NCBI RefSeq assembly: GCF_016909175.1
Contig: NZ_JAFBFI010000025.1
Location: forward strand, 1 to 39,689
Reading direction: 5' to 3'
Origin: Peribacillus deserti
GTDB lineage: Bacteria; Bacillota; Bacilli; Bacillales; DSM-1321
DNA: 39,689 nt
Of this stretch, positions 27,455 through 35,871 are shown piece after piece. Both the position numbers and the translations under genes were made by a program. Position 1 is the first letter of the stretch; each line of letters starts with the position of its first letter. Below the pieces are notes generated by a model. That model was given only the letters and a program-made list of their open reading frames with translations, had not been told where the DNA came from and did no database searches.

Positions 27455-27483
27455 ATAATAACTTGTATGTACAACCTCGTCAA
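27455..27483 (-). promoter_or_regulatory. treP promoter with TreR operator 1 in the spacer
   Basis: On the minus strand TTGACG (27483-27478), a 17-base spacer and TATTAT (27460-27455) form a good SigA promoter. The spacer and -35 edge hold CTTGTATGTACAAC (27462-27475), a one-sided variant of the TreR site. TreR bound there would exclude RNA polymerase. Confidence 0.8.
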
Positions 27484-27490
27484 GAGATTC

Positions 27491-27504
27491 AGAAATCGCT
27501 TTCT
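27491..27504. promoter_or_regulatory. Candidate cre (CcpA) site upstream of the treP promoter
   Basis: The minus strand reads AGAAAGCGATTTCT, close to the cre consensus TGWNANCGNTNWCA with mismatches only at the two outer positions. It sits just upstream of the -35 of treP. Carbon catabolite control of tre is known in B. subtilis. Confidence 0.45.
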
Positions 27505-27599
27505 TGGTAATTTTTTGAAGGAAGGGAAGCTTTTGTTGCTCAAGCAAAAATGAACGTTAAAAAACTGGTTTTCGGAAATTTTTAATCAATTAAGACGTT

Positions 27600-27622
27600 T
27601 CCAAATTGGTTTGGATTTTTTT
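27600..27622 (+). terminator. Orphan terminator-like hairpin upstream of yeaC
   Basis: TCCAAA (27600-27605), loop TTGG, TTTGGA (27610-27615), then seven T. No gene ends here. It may stop antisense or leader transcripts arriving from the divergent tre promoter region. The rest of the 27505-27784 gap shows no ORF with a ribosome binding site and no clear promoter. Confidence 0.4.
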
Positions 27623-27784
27623 GAATCGCCGAGGGAGAATGAACGTTTTTCAATAGCTGATTAGTGATTTGCATCTCTGTAAGTAGAGGGACTGCTTTCT
27701 GATGTAAAAAGAAGGGAAATTGTTACTATTTGGCGAATAAGATTAGGTAAAATGTCATCAAGTAATATCGGGGGGAACAAAAAG

Positions 27785-28741
27785 ATGGAACAAAAGCATC
27801 CAAAAATCGAGAGAATCTTAGATAATATAGCAAAGGTAATGATAGGGAAGCGCCATGTGGCCGAATTAAGTGTAGTCGCCCTGCTTGCAGATGGCCATGT
27901 GCTTCTGGAGGATGTGCCAGGTGTCGGGAAGACGATGATGGTAAGAGCGCTTGCTAAATCCATTGGAGCAAGCTTTAGAAGAATTCAATTCACGCCGGAT
28001 TTACTGCCATCGGATGTAACCGGGGTTTCTATTTATAATGCTAAGGAGCAGGAGTTCGTTTTTAGGCCTGGACCAATCATGGGAAATATCATCCTGGCTG
28101 ATGAGATCAACAGAACATCCCCCAAAACACAATCTGCCCTGCTTGAGGGAATGGAGGAAGCAAGCGTTACAATCGATGGAGTTACACGCCTGCTTGAAAA
28201 GCCCTTCTTTGTAATGGCAACCCAAAACCCAGTTGAATACGAGGGTACATATCCGCTGCCGGAAGCGCAATTAGACCGCTTTTTACTTAAAATGAAGATG
28301 GGTTATCCAGATGCATCGGAGGAAATGGAAGTGCTGGAAAGGGCACAGTATATTCCCCCTATTGTAGAACTGGAATCGGTCATAAGCCTCGAGGAATTAA
28401 GACTGCTTCAAGAAGAAGTAAAAGAAGTGCATGTTGATGGTACCATTAAAAGGTACATAGTAGAGCTTGCTTCCCGTACGCGTGAGCATAAGCATATTTT
28501 CTTAGGTGCAAGTCCAAGGGGGTCTATAGCCCTGATGAAAGCCGGTCAGGCCTATGCCCTATTAAAAGGAAGGGATTTTGTGCTTCCTGATGATATCCAA
28601 TATCTAGCACCCTATATCTTTGCGCACCGGATCATTTTAAAACCGGAAGCAAAATATGAGGGGCTGTCTGCTGAAGATATAGTAGAAATAATTGTCACAA
28701 AAACTCCTGTTCCCGTTCAAAGGCTAGTGAATCAAGAATGA
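27785..28741 (+). CDS. yeaC: MoxR-family AAA+ ATPase YeaC
   Basis: MoxR AAA+ ATPases act as chaperones, often for partner proteins encoded beside them. The 318-residue product has Walker A EDVPGVGKT (42-50), Walker B IILADEINR (Asp106, Glu107), and the MoxR-typical TQNPVEYEGTYPLPEAQLDRF with sensor and arginine-finger region. I chose ATG 27785 because it gives the family length (B. subtilis YeaC is about 320 residues); the upstream GGGGGGAA is a moderate ribosome binding site. An ATG at 27752 would add 11 residues. Its stop overlaps the yeaD start (ATGA). The MoxR-DUF58-transglutaminase trio is a widespread conserved cassette. Confidence 0.92.
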   Translation: MEQKHPKIERILDNIAKVMIGKRHVAELSVVALLADGHVLLEDVPGVGKTMMVRALAKSIGASFRRIQFTPDLLPSDVTGVSIYNAKEQEFVFRPGPIMGNIILADEINRTSPKTQSALLEGMEEASVTIDGVTRLLEKPFFVMATQNPVEYEGTYPLPEAQLDRFLLKMKMGYPDASEEMEVLERAQYIPPIVELESVISLEELRLLQEEVKEVHVDGTIKRYIVELASRTREHKHIFLGASPRGSIALMKAGQAYALLKGRDFVLPDDIQYLAPYIFAHRIILKPEAKYEGLSAEDIVEIIVTKTPVPVQRLVNQE

Positions 28742-29946
28742 CGAAATTCAAAGTATTGGTTCGGACCTATCTTAAATTTTTCCTGCTAGTCCTGCTGATG
28801 GCTTCAGCCTTTGCTTACGCGATGTTTCAGGGAGGATTTGTCAGCTGGTTCCTATTTTACAGCTTTCTGCCTTTCGGTTTGTTCTCCCTTAGTTTATTTC
28901 TATATCCCATAACGGATTTCCTGATCGAACGAGCTATCAACCGCTCAGAATGCAGGGCGGGCGATTCACTAGAAGTCACGCTTACAATCAAACGAAGATT
29001 TGCTTTCCCGCTGTTATACCTCGTTATTGAGGAATGCCTTCCAGAGAAATTAGAGAAATCCGGCGTTCAAATGAAAAAAGAATTAATCTTTCCGTGGTTT
29101 AAGAGGGAATTTGTTGTTTCATACCATATTGAAAGCCTTGTCCGCGGAGAGCATGAGTTCAATGAAGTTATTATTAAGGTTGGAGATTTGCTGGGTCTTA
29201 TTGAAAAGGAGGAATCTTTCTCGGTAAGGGAAAGGGTATTAGTTTATCCTTCCTACTATGAGCTTCCCTATAAGCAGATAGGAACTCAATATAATCAAGG
29301 GCAGACAGCCAGCACTGTACGGATACAGCGAGAGGTATCCACATTGTCCGGTTTGAGGGAATACCAGCCTGGTGACCGATTCTCGTGGATTAACTGGAAA
29401 GCTACGGCCAGGAAAAACGAGATTATGACGAAAGAATTTGAGGAGAAAAAAAGCCAGGATGTTTTCATGCTTCTTGACACGGCAAGTAGTTCCTCTTTTG
29501 AGCCGCTCATTTCATTAGCTGCATCTATTGCTCTTGCAATCGTTAAAAAAGGAATCCCGATTGGATTTTTCATGCCTATCCTTATGGACCATCCTCTCTC
29601 CATACAAGGCGGGGACGGACAGCGCCAGAAGATCTTCCATTTGTTAGCCAGAGCCGAGCAGCAGAATGATGTCTCGGTCATGGATATTCTAGATAAGGAG
29701 AATCAAGTGATTCCCTTTAATATTGCCTTAATGATCGTTACCTCCCATTTGACTGAAGAAACAGTAGGCGCGCTGGCCCAAAGGAAACAGTCCCGTGCCA
29801 TTTCGATTATTGTCCTTAATAGTAAGAGAGGCCTGTCCAATAAGGATATACAAGTTCAGCAGCTCGCTGCTATGCGTGGTATCCAGGTAAGATATTTAGG
29901 TGACCAAGCCTATACAGATGGAACTCAAGAGGTGAGCGGAAGATGA
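28738..29946 (+). CDS. yeaD: DUF58 membrane protein YeaD
   Basis: A 402-residue protein with two N-terminal membrane helices (about 12-32 and 36-58), a beta-rich middle and the DUF58 signature LREYQPGDRFSWINWKATAR (about 206-225). A von Willebrand A-like domain follows, starting with VFMLLDTASS. DUF58 proteins are paired with MoxR ATPases and may be their clients; the biochemical role is unknown. It is coupled to yeaC and to yebA by ATGA overlaps at both ends. It matches yeaD of B. subtilis in order and size. Confidence 0.9.
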   Translation: MTKFKVLVRTYLKFFLLVLLMASAFAYAMFQGGFVSWFLFYSFLPFGLFSLSLFLYPITDFLIERAINRSECRAGDSLEVTLTIKRRFAFPLLYLVIEECLPEKLEKSGVQMKKELIFPWFKREFVVSYHIESLVRGEHEFNEVIIKVGDLLGLIEKEESFSVRERVLVYPSYYELPYKQIGTQYNQGQTASTVRIQREVSTLSGLREYQPGDRFSWINWKATARKNEIMTKEFEEKKSQDVFMLLDTASSSSFEPLISLAASIALAIVKKGIPIGFFMPILMDHPLSIQGGDGQRQKIFHLLARAEQQNDVSVMDILDKENQVIPFNIALMIVTSHLTEETVGALAQRKQSRAISIIVLNSKRGLSNKDIQVQQLAAMRGIQVRYLGDQAYTDGTQEVSGR

Positions 29947-32159
29947 GGGGAGATTCAGCTAATCAGTCAAAATTTGGATATCTGCTTTTATATTTTTTAG
30001 GGTTTCTTCTTTTATGGGAATGGGTTAAACCTTTAGGGGAACTAACAGATACAGGCAATTTAGCCATTTTTGTAGCCTTTATGGGAATGGCTCTTCTGCT
30101 AAAATATATTAACCTTTCAAGGATACTGCGATTTTCTATAATCACTCTTTACATCCTAACTATTATCCATCATTTCTATTATAAAAATCATGTGCTAATA
30201 GGGCTTGTCTGGATCATTGCGTTTATTAAAAATGCTGCAGCAAATATCGATTTACTGCTAACCAGCCGGTGGTTTGAAATCTCAAATGATTTTAAAACTC
30301 TATTGTTTTTTCTTCTCTTATGCTTAATGACATATTTGATTTCGTACTGGGTGGTTGTAAGAAAGAAAATGCTTCTTTTTTTCCTTGTTTCAGTCGTATA
30401 TGTCACCGTGCTTGATACTTTTACGGTATATCATGCGGACTCGGCTATCATAAGGCTGATTGTAAATGGTTTTGCTATTCTCGGCATCCAGACTTATTAC
30501 CGCACCATTGAAACTGAGAAGATTACTTATTCCTCCCTGGCGATAACAAGGTGGATGCTGCCGCTCGGACTTTTGATTGCCTGCAGTGTATGCTTGGGAT
30601 TCTCCGGGCCGAAACAAGATCCAATATGGCCCGATCCAGTGCCATTTATTAAATCCTACTCTGATATAGTTTCAGGGCAAGGAACAGTAAGCACCGTTGG
30701 CTATGGAGAGAATGATGACAAGCTTGGAGGGGCATTTGAGTCAGATAGTACTGTTGTATTTCAGGCAAAGGCCTCTGTACGCCATTATTGGAAGGTGGAA
30801 AATAAGAATTTCTACACAGGAAAAGGCTGGGAGGTTGCTAATGTGGCAAGTGACTCCATTATCCGGCTTCCTGAAAATGAAAAGCTCTACTTTTTTTCAC
30901 TGCCTGATAAAAAGAAAAGTGAATTTAAGGCAACGGTAACTGTCGACCGAAAATATAAACATATCCCTTACCCAGAACCAATGGGGCTGACGAAAGTAAA
31001 AGCGGGGGAAGCTAGTTATTTTGACTTTGATGTTAATAAGGAAAAAATCCTTTCTTATGGGGAAGATCAATCTTCTGTCCAGCTCAGTGAATATTCCATT
31101 GAATATGAGCAGCCGCGCTATGATGTCAATCTTCTCCGAAAAACCGGAAACCCTGACTTCCGCACTGGAATCAGGCTGAGCCCTCAAGAACTGGACTTAT
31201 ACACACAGCTGCCGACTACTGTTCCGCAGAGGGTCAAAGACCTTGCGGGCGAAATTACGGTGAATAAAAATAATTCATTTGACCAGGCCAAGGCCATTGA
31301 AGATTATTTTGATGGGGAGGATTTTGTCTATGATCAGAGAAATGTTCCTTTCCCAGCAGAAAATCAGGACTATGTGGACCAGTTTTTATTTGATACAAAA
31401 GTGGGGTATTGCGATAATTACTCAACTTCTATGGTCGTTCTGCTAAGGTCATTAGGAATCCCGTCCCGATGGGCAAAAGGGTACTCTGACGGAGAATTTA
31501 TTCGATCAGAAGACAATCAGAATATCTATGAAATTACAAATAACAATGCTCATTCTTGGGTTGAAGTTTTCTTTGAAGGAACAGGGTGGGTACCTTTTGA
31601 ACCGACAAAAGGGTTTACCAATTCAGCGCGTTTTCAATATCCTGCATCTGGAGCAAGCAGCGTTCAGGCTTCTGCACCGCAGACTGAACAGAAAAAAGCA
31701 ACTCCGGTTAAGCCTGACCAGGAAACTGCTAAGAAACCTGCATCTTCTTCAGATACAGGCCTGGTGGAAAATCTCAAAGAAGTCTGGGAAAATAATAAAG
31801 CATGGGCATTCGGAATTTTGCTAATCCTTTCTCTAGCTGTATGGGGAATTTATCGCAGCCGCGGAAAATGGATGCCCAAAATTTGGCTTAGGATTTATAA
31901 AAATAAAACACCAGAAACCTATTTTTTAAAAACATATCCCATTTTGTTAAGCGAGCTGGATCGATACGGCTTAAAGCGGCCGGAGGGACAGACTCTCCGA
32001 GAATATGCGGGCTACGTGGATTCCTTCTTTTACACAATGGACATGATTAGACTGACGGGTGTATATGAACATATGATTTATAAAGGCGAATCAAAGGATA
32101 CGGACTGGAAAGAGGTCCACCAAATGTGGGAAAGACTCATGAATAAAACAATAGCTTGA
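29943..32159 (+). CDS. yebA: Membrane-anchored transglutaminase-like protein YebA
   Basis: A TgpA-like protein of 738 residues. About six membrane helices (about 10-220) precede an extracellular region, a transglutaminase-like core (about 430-560) and one further helix (about 615-635) with a cytoplasmic DUF4129-type tail. The core has Cys490 (KVGYCDNYS), His537 (NNAHSWVEVF) and GWVPFEPTKGF, where Glu553 stands in the position often held by Asp. The family could crosslink or cleave amide bonds, but the substrate is unknown. Its ATG overlaps the yeaD stop. It completes the yeaC-yeaD-yebA cassette, directly upstream of guaA as in B. subtilis. Confidence 0.92.
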   Translation: MRGDSANQSKFGYLLLYFLGFLLLWEWVKPLGELTDTGNLAIFVAFMGMALLLKYINLSRILRFSIITLYILTIIHHFYYKNHVLIGLVWIIAFIKNAAANIDLLLTSRWFEISNDFKTLLFFLLLCLMTYLISYWVVVRKKMLLFFLVSVVYVTVLDTFTVYHADSAIIRLIVNGFAILGIQTYYRTIETEKITYSSLAITRWMLPLGLLIACSVCLGFSGPKQDPIWPDPVPFIKSYSDIVSGQGTVSTVGYGENDDKLGGAFESDSTVVFQAKASVRHYWKVENKNFYTGKGWEVANVASDSIIRLPENEKLYFFSLPDKKKSEFKATVTVDRKYKHIPYPEPMGLTKVKAGEASYFDFDVNKEKILSYGEDQSSVQLSEYSIEYEQPRYDVNLLRKTGNPDFRTGIRLSPQELDLYTQLPTTVPQRVKDLAGEITVNKNNSFDQAKAIEDYFDGEDFVYDQRNVPFPAENQDYVDQFLFDTKVGYCDNYSTSMVVLLRSLGIPSRWAKGYSDGEFIRSEDNQNIYEITNNNAHSWVEVFFEGTGWVPFEPTKGFTNSARFQYPASGASSVQASAPQTEQKKATPVKPDQETAKKPASSSDTGLVENLKEVWENNKAWAFGILLILSLAVWGIYRSRGKWMPKIWLRIYKNKTPETYFLKTYPILLSELDRYGLKRPEGQTLREYAGYVDSFFYTMDMIRLTGVYEHMIYKGESKDTDWKEVHQMWERLMNKTIA

Positions 32160-32175
32160 CCTTTTTTGAAAAGAG

Positions 32176-32205
32176 TTGATAAAATAAGCGGGTATAATTT
32201 AATAT
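32176..32205 (+). promoter_or_regulatory. Probable guaA promoter region
   Basis: TTGATA (32176-32181) with TAATAT (32200-32205, 18-base spacer). A perfect TATAAT also occurs at 32193-32198, but it has no -35 at the right distance. Either would start the riboswitch leader. Confidence 0.4.
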
Positions 32206-32209
32206 GGAT

Positions 32210-32282
32210 TGCTTCATATATCCTCGAAAATATGGTTCGAAAGTATCTACCAAATCACCGTAAATGATTTGACTATGAAGAC
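32210..32282 (+). ncRNA. Purine riboswitch aptamer, guanine type, upstream of guaA
   Basis: P1 is CTTCATA (32212-32218) with TATGAAG (32274-32280). The conserved junction segments TATCTACC and CCGTAAA are present, and AAATCA/TGATTT forms P3. The specificity base before the closing strand is C (32273, in GACTATGAAG), which indicates guanine or hypoxanthine and not adenine. A following stem AAGACAGA/TCTGTCTT (32278-32285 with 32306-32313) shares bases with the P1 3' strand, so the two are mutually exclusive. Confidence 0.9.
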
Positions 32283-32459
32283 AGATAAAATAGTAAGACT
32301 GGAATTCTGTCTTTGCAAAAGAAAGTTTATTTTCTGCATGCAAGTCAAAACCTAAGTAAGTGCCATGCACTTGATTTAGGTTACAGAGTTTCAGTCTTCT
32401 TTGTATTAAACGAATAAAGAGAGCCTCAATCGCTCTCCCATAAGACCTGTTCGTCAGGT
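32278..32459 (+). promoter_or_regulatory. Structured guaA leader (riboswitch expression platform)
   Basis: After the P1-competing stem, AACCTAA (32349-32355) pairs with TTAGGTT (32376-32382), enclosing AAGTGC-CAT-GCACTT. GAGAGC/GCTCTC (32419-32424 with 32432-32437) and ACCTG/CAGGT (32445-32449 with 32455-32459) follow. None has a long T run right after it, so the control point may be a weak terminator or access to the ribosome binding site at 32477-32484. Confidence 0.5.
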
Positions 32460-32490
32460 GAAACGAAAAACATCAATAGAGGTGACTGCA

Positions 32491-34044
32491 GTGCCAGGGA
32501 AATCTGAATTACAGAATCAAGAAATGATAGTCGTGCTGGACTTTGGTAGCCAGTACAACCAGCTTATTACACGGCGCATCCGGGAGTTTGGCGTTTATAG
32601 TGAGCTGCATCCACATACCATTACAGCGGAAGAAATCACTAAGCTTAATCCAAAGGGTATCATTTTATCCGGCGGACCAAATAGTGTGTATGATGAAAAC
32701 TCTTTTCGCTGCGATGAACGCATCTTCGAGCTAGGACTTCCTATATTAGGTATTTGTTACGGAATGCAGCTCATGACGGTGCATTTTGGAGGCAGAGTAG
32801 AGCCTGCAAAACATCGTGAATATGGCAAAGCCACACTTAGTGTAACGAATAACACTAAGCTGTTTCAGGGGCTGCCTGAGGAACAGCTTGTGTGGATGAG
32901 CCACGGAGATCTTGTGGTGGAGGCTCCTCCGGGTTTTAATATTGACGGAACCAATGTTTCCTGCCCGATTTCAGCAATGAGTGATGAATCCCGTCAGCTT
33001 TACGCTGTACAATTTCATCCAGAAGTGCGCCATTCCGTTTATGGAAATGAATTGTTAAGGAACTTCGTTTTTGGTGTTTGTGATTGTGATGGTAATTGGT
33101 CGATGGAAAATTTCATTGAAATAGAAATGGAAAAAATCCGTCAGGAAGTAGGGAACCGTAACGTGCTATGCGCCTTAAGCGGCGGAGTTGACTCTTCTGT
33201 TGTTGCCGTGTTGATACATAAGGCAATTGGCGATCAGCTAACCTGTATTTTCGTGGATCACGGTCTGCTGCGCAAGGATGAGGCAGAGGGAGTAATGAAG
33301 ACCTTCAGTGAAGGTTTTAACATGAATGTTATTAAAGTAGATGCACAGGAACGTTTCTTAAGCAAGCTTAAGGGAGTATCCGACCCCGAGCAGAAGCGTA
33401 AAATTATCGGCAATGAATTTATTTATGTATTCGATGATGAAGCTGCTAAGCTTAAAGGAATTGATTTCCTTGCACAGGGAACTCTTTATACAGATATTAT
33501 CGAAAGCGGTACAGCAACAGCGCAAACGATAAAATCTCATCATAATGTAGGCGGTCTGCCGGAAGATATGCAATTTAAACTTATTGAACCTTTAAATACA
33601 CTTTTTAAGGATGAGGTTCGTGCTCTAGGAACTGAATTGGGTATACCGGATGAAATCGTTTGGAGGCAGCCATTCCCGGGTCCAGGTCTTGGAATCCGTG
33701 TTCTTGGAGAAATATCGGAGGATAAACTTGAAATTGTCCGTGAATCAGATGCCATCCTCCGGGAAGAAATCAAAAAAGCAGGTCTTGACCGAGAAGTCTG
33801 GCAGTACTTCACCGTTCTTCCTGACATAAGAAGCGTTGGTGTTATGGGAGATGCTCGCACGTATGATTATACAATTGGAATCAGGGCCGTAACATCTATT
33901 GATGGTATGACTTCTGACTGGGCCCGTATACCTTGGGATGTGCTTGAACTTATATCCACACGGATCGTTAACGAGGTTTCGCATGTGAATCGGGTCGTTT
34001 ATGATATTACAAGCAAGCCGCCTGCAACAATCGAGTGGGAATAA
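32491..34044 (+). CDS. guaA: GMP synthase (glutamine-hydrolysing) GuaA
   Basis: GuaA converts XMP to GMP using ATP and the amide of glutamine. The 517-residue enzyme has the class I amidotransferase domain with nucleophile Cys89 (GICYGMQL) and partners His176/Glu178 (QFHPEV). The PP-loop SGGVDSS (230-236) lies in the ATP pyrophosphatase domain, and the C-terminal dimerisation domain ends [11 protein letters not shown] chose GTG 32491, seven bases after AGAGGTGA; the frame is open to 32458, but there is no ribosome binding site there. A guanine riboswitch leads the transcript, so guanine excess should lower GuaA. Confidence 0.97.
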   Translation: MPGKSELQNQEMIVVLDFGSQYNQLITRRIREFGVYSELHPHTITAEEITKLNPKGIILSGGPNSVYDENSFRCDERIFELGLPILGICYGMQLMTVHFGGRVEPAKHREYGKATLSVTNNTKLFQGLPEEQLVWMSHGDLVVEAPPGFNIDGTNVSCPISAMSDESRQLYAVQFHPEVRHSVYGNELLRNFVFGVCDCDGNWSMENFIEIEMEKIRQEVGNRNVLCALSGGVDSSVVAVLIHKAIGDQLTCIFVDHGLLRKDEAEGVMKTFSEGFNMNVIKVDAQERFLSKLKGVSDPEQKRKIIGNEFIYVFDDEAAKLKGIDFLAQGTLYTDIIESGTATAQTIKSHHNVGGLPEDMQFKLIEPLNTLFKDEVRALGTELGIPDEIVWRQPFPGPGLGIRVLGEISEDKLEIVRESDAILREEIKKAGLDREVWQYFTVLPDIRSVGVMGDARTYDYTIGIRAVTSIDGMTSDWARIPWDVLELISTRIVNEVSHVNRVVYDITSKPPATIEWE

Positions 34045-34054
34045 TATATAGGTA

Positions 34055-34098
34055 AAATACGAACTATAAAAAGTGCGAACAAGAAATTGTTCGTATTT
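34055..34098. promoter_or_regulatory. Pair of PurR boxes upstream of pbuG
   Basis: AAATACGAACTAT (34055-34067) and, inverted, ATTGTTCGTATTT (34086-34098) each match the PurBox consensus AWWWCCGAACWWT with one mismatch, separated by 18 bases. They sit just upstream of the pbuG -35. The second box overlaps the guaA terminator stem. Confidence 0.75.
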
Positions 34099-34101
34099 TT
34101 T
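34075..34101 (+). terminator. Terminator of guaA
   Basis: CGAACAA (34076-34082), loop GAAA, TTGTTCG (34087-34093), then TATTTTTT. It sits 30 bases after the guaA stop. Confidence 0.85.
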
Positions 34102-34102
34102 A

Positions 34103-34130
34103 TTGACGTTTAGTGATTTTATGCTAAAAT
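34103..34130 (+). promoter_or_regulatory. pbuG promoter
   Basis: TTGACG (34103-34108), a 16-base spacer, and TAAAAT (34125-34130) extended by TG at 34122-34123. It drives the riboswitch leader of pbuG. Confidence 0.75.
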
Positions 34131-34161
34131 TATGGATGTACTAATAAAATAATTATCAAAT

Positions 34162-34231
34162 TATGTCGTATAATATTGGGGATTGGCCCAAAAGTTTCTA
34201 CCGAGCTGCCGTAACAGCTCGACTACGAGAT
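34162..34231 (+). ncRNA. Purine riboswitch aptamer, guanine type, upstream of pbuG
   Basis: P1 TCGTA (34166-34170) pairs with TACGA (34224-34228). TTGGG/CCCAA makes P2. The junction segment TTTCTACC and the P3 GAGCTG-CCGTAA-CAGCTC are as in known members. The specificity base is C34223 (in GACTACGA), so the ligand is guanine or hypoxanthine. Confidence 0.92.
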
Positions 34232-34278
34232 AAACATAGAAGAGGGTTTTTCTCTTTTTCTTTATTTATCAAGCAGTC

Positions 34279-34314
34279 GCGCTCCGTTCGGTAATCCTGG
34301 CGGAGCGCTTTTTT
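34279..34314 (+). terminator. Riboswitch terminator of pbuG
   Basis: GCGCTCCG (34279-34286) pairs with CGGAGCGC (34301-34308) and six T follow, 38 bases before the pbuG start. This is the expected guanine-induced off structure. Confidence 0.88.
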
Positions 34315-34351
34315 CGTTCCAGTACGACTAATCTCTTGGAGGGAAAATATC

Positions 34352-35686
34352 ATGAGGAAGTTTTTTGACTTTGACCATCTTGGTACGAATTACCGCAGAG
34401 AAATAATTGGCGGAATTACAACGTTTCTATCAATGGCATATATCTTGATCGTTAATCCGCTTACGCTGTCCCTTGCCAGCATAAAGGATTTTCCAGCGGA
34501 TCTGCGAATGGACTCTGGGGCAGTGTTTGTCGCAACTGCGCTTGCTGCTGCCATTGGATCTCTAATGATGGGGATCATTGCTAAATTCCCGATAGCTTTA
34601 GCGCCGGGCATGGGTCTTAATGCGTTCTTCGCCTTTACGGTTGTCCTTACTTATGGTGTACCATGGCAGACCGCTTTAACTGGCGTATTGATCGCAGGTA
34701 TTATTTTTGTATTGCTTTCCTTATCAGGTTTCCGTGAGAAAATCATTAACGCGATTCCATCCCAATTGAAGCATGCGGTTGGAGCCGGAATTGGTTTGTT
34801 TATTGCATTTATCGGATTTCAAAGTGCTGGAATTATCGTAAATAATGATGCTACATTAGTAGGTCTGGGTGATCTTACGAAAGGTACAACCTTACTTTCA
34901 GTATTTGGGATCTTAATTACGGTCATCTTGCTGACTAGAGGAGTTAATGCTGCTGTATTTATTGGTATGGTCATTACAGCTGTGACCGGCATGATTTTTG
35001 GCCTGATTGATGCTCCAGCCAAAGTCGTAGGTGCTGTACCAAGCATTGAGCCTACATTTGGGGCAGCTTTCGAAGCTTTCTCTAATCCAGGCGAAAGCAT
35101 TTTTACCATTCAAATGCTGGTCGTTATTCTAACATTCCTTTTTGTAGCTTTCTTCGATACTGCAGGAACACTTGTTGCTGTTGCAAGCCAGGCAGGACTT
35201 ATGAAAGGTGAAGTGCTTCCACGGGCTGGAAGAGGACTATTCGCTGATTCTATGTCTATAGTAACTGGTGCTATCTTAGGTACCTCACCGACAACATCCT
35301 ATGTAGAATCATCTGCAGGTGTAGCGGCTGGTGCTCGATCTGGATTCTCAGCAGTTGTTGTGGCTATTTTATTTATACTGTCGCTTTTCTTCTTCCCATT
35401 ATTATCTGTCATTACAGCGCCGGTAACTGCACCAGCTCTCATTGTAGTAGGTGTGCTGATGGTTGCATCGCTTAAAAATATTGAATGGGATCGCTTCGAA
35501 ATTGCGGTTCCTGCATTCTTTACAATTGTAGCAATGCCTTTCACTTATAGTATCGCAACAGGTATCGCCATTGGATTTGTATTCTATCCAATAACCATGC
35601 TGATTAAAGGTAAAGCTAAAGAAGTTCATCCACTCATGTATTTCCTTTTCGTTATTTTCTTATGCTATTTCATCTTCTTAGTATAA
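34352..35686 (+). CDS. pbuG: Hypoxanthine/guanine permease PbuG (NCS2, AzgA-type)
   Basis: PbuG imports hypoxanthine and guanine by proton symport. The 444-residue protein has 12 or more membrane helices and the AzgA-type beginning (GTNYRREIIGGITTFLSMAY). NCS2 substrate-site segments APGMGLNAFFAFTV and FFDTAGTLVAVASQAGLM are present, as is TSPTTSYVESSAGVAAGARSG. It begins at ATG 34352 after GGAGGG. It has its own promoter, PurR boxes and guanine riboswitch, and follows guaA as in B. subtilis. Length agrees with B. subtilis PbuG (about 440). Confidence 0.95.
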   Translation: MRKFFDFDHLGTNYRREIIGGITTFLSMAYILIVNPLTLSLASIKDFPADLRMDSGAVFVATALAAAIGSLMMGIIAKFPIALAPGMGLNAFFAFTVVLTYGVPWQTALTGVLIAGIIFVLLSLSGFREKIINAIPSQLKHAVGAGIGLFIAFIGFQSAGIIVNNDATLVGLGDLTKGTTLLSVFGILITVILLTRGVNAAVFIGMVITAVTGMIFGLIDAPAKVVGAVPSIEPTFGAAFEAFSNPGESIFTIQMLVVILTFLFVAFFDTAGTLVAVASQAGLMKGEVLPRAGRGLFADSMSIVTGAILGTSPTTSYVESSAGVAAGARSGFSAVVVAILFILSLFFFPLLSVITAPVTAPALIVVGVLMVASLKNIEWDRFEIAVPAFFTIVAMPFTYSIATGIAIGFVFYPITMLIKGKAKEVHPLMYFLFVIFLCYFIFLV

Positions 35687-35702
35687 AAGTTTTTAACATG
35701 CA

Positions 35703-35734
35703 CAGAAACCATTGCCTGGTTTCTGTTTTTTTTT
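35703..35734 (+). terminator. Terminator of pbuG
   Basis: CAGAAACC (35703-35710), loop ATTGCCT, GGTTTCTG (35718-35725), then nine T. Confidence 0.92.
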
Positions 35735-35752
35735 ATCAAAATTATAAGTCAT

Positions 35753-35797
35753 AAGGAGTTCTGGGTGCGGTTACCAACTGCACCGAGCCTTCTTATT
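35753..35797 (+). terminator. Terminator-like hairpin in the glcT upstream region
   Basis: GGTGC-G-GTT (35764-35772) pairs with AAC-T-GCACC (35776-35784, one G-T) around ACC. Outer AAGG (35753-35756) pairs with CCTT (35788-35791), followed by CTTATTTT. It could be an attenuator of glcT or a second stop for pbuG read-through. Confidence 0.45.
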
Positions 35798-35829
35798 TTA
35801 AACACATATATTGATTTATGGAGGTGGTT

Positions 35830-35862
35830 TTGGCTAACATGTATATGAGTCCTACTAAATGA
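35830..35862 (+). CDS. Possible leader peptide upstream of glcT
   Basis: GGAGG (35820-35824) is followed by TTG 35830, and an ATG in the same frame lies at 35839. The frame encodes MANMYMSPTK and stops with a TGA at 35860-35862 that overlaps the GAGG ribosome binding site of glcT. The strong site and the stop placement suggest a translated leader that couples to glcT; chance is possible. No homolog is known to me. Confidence 0.35.
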   Translation: MANMYMSPTK

Positions 35863-35871
35863 GGTATATAC

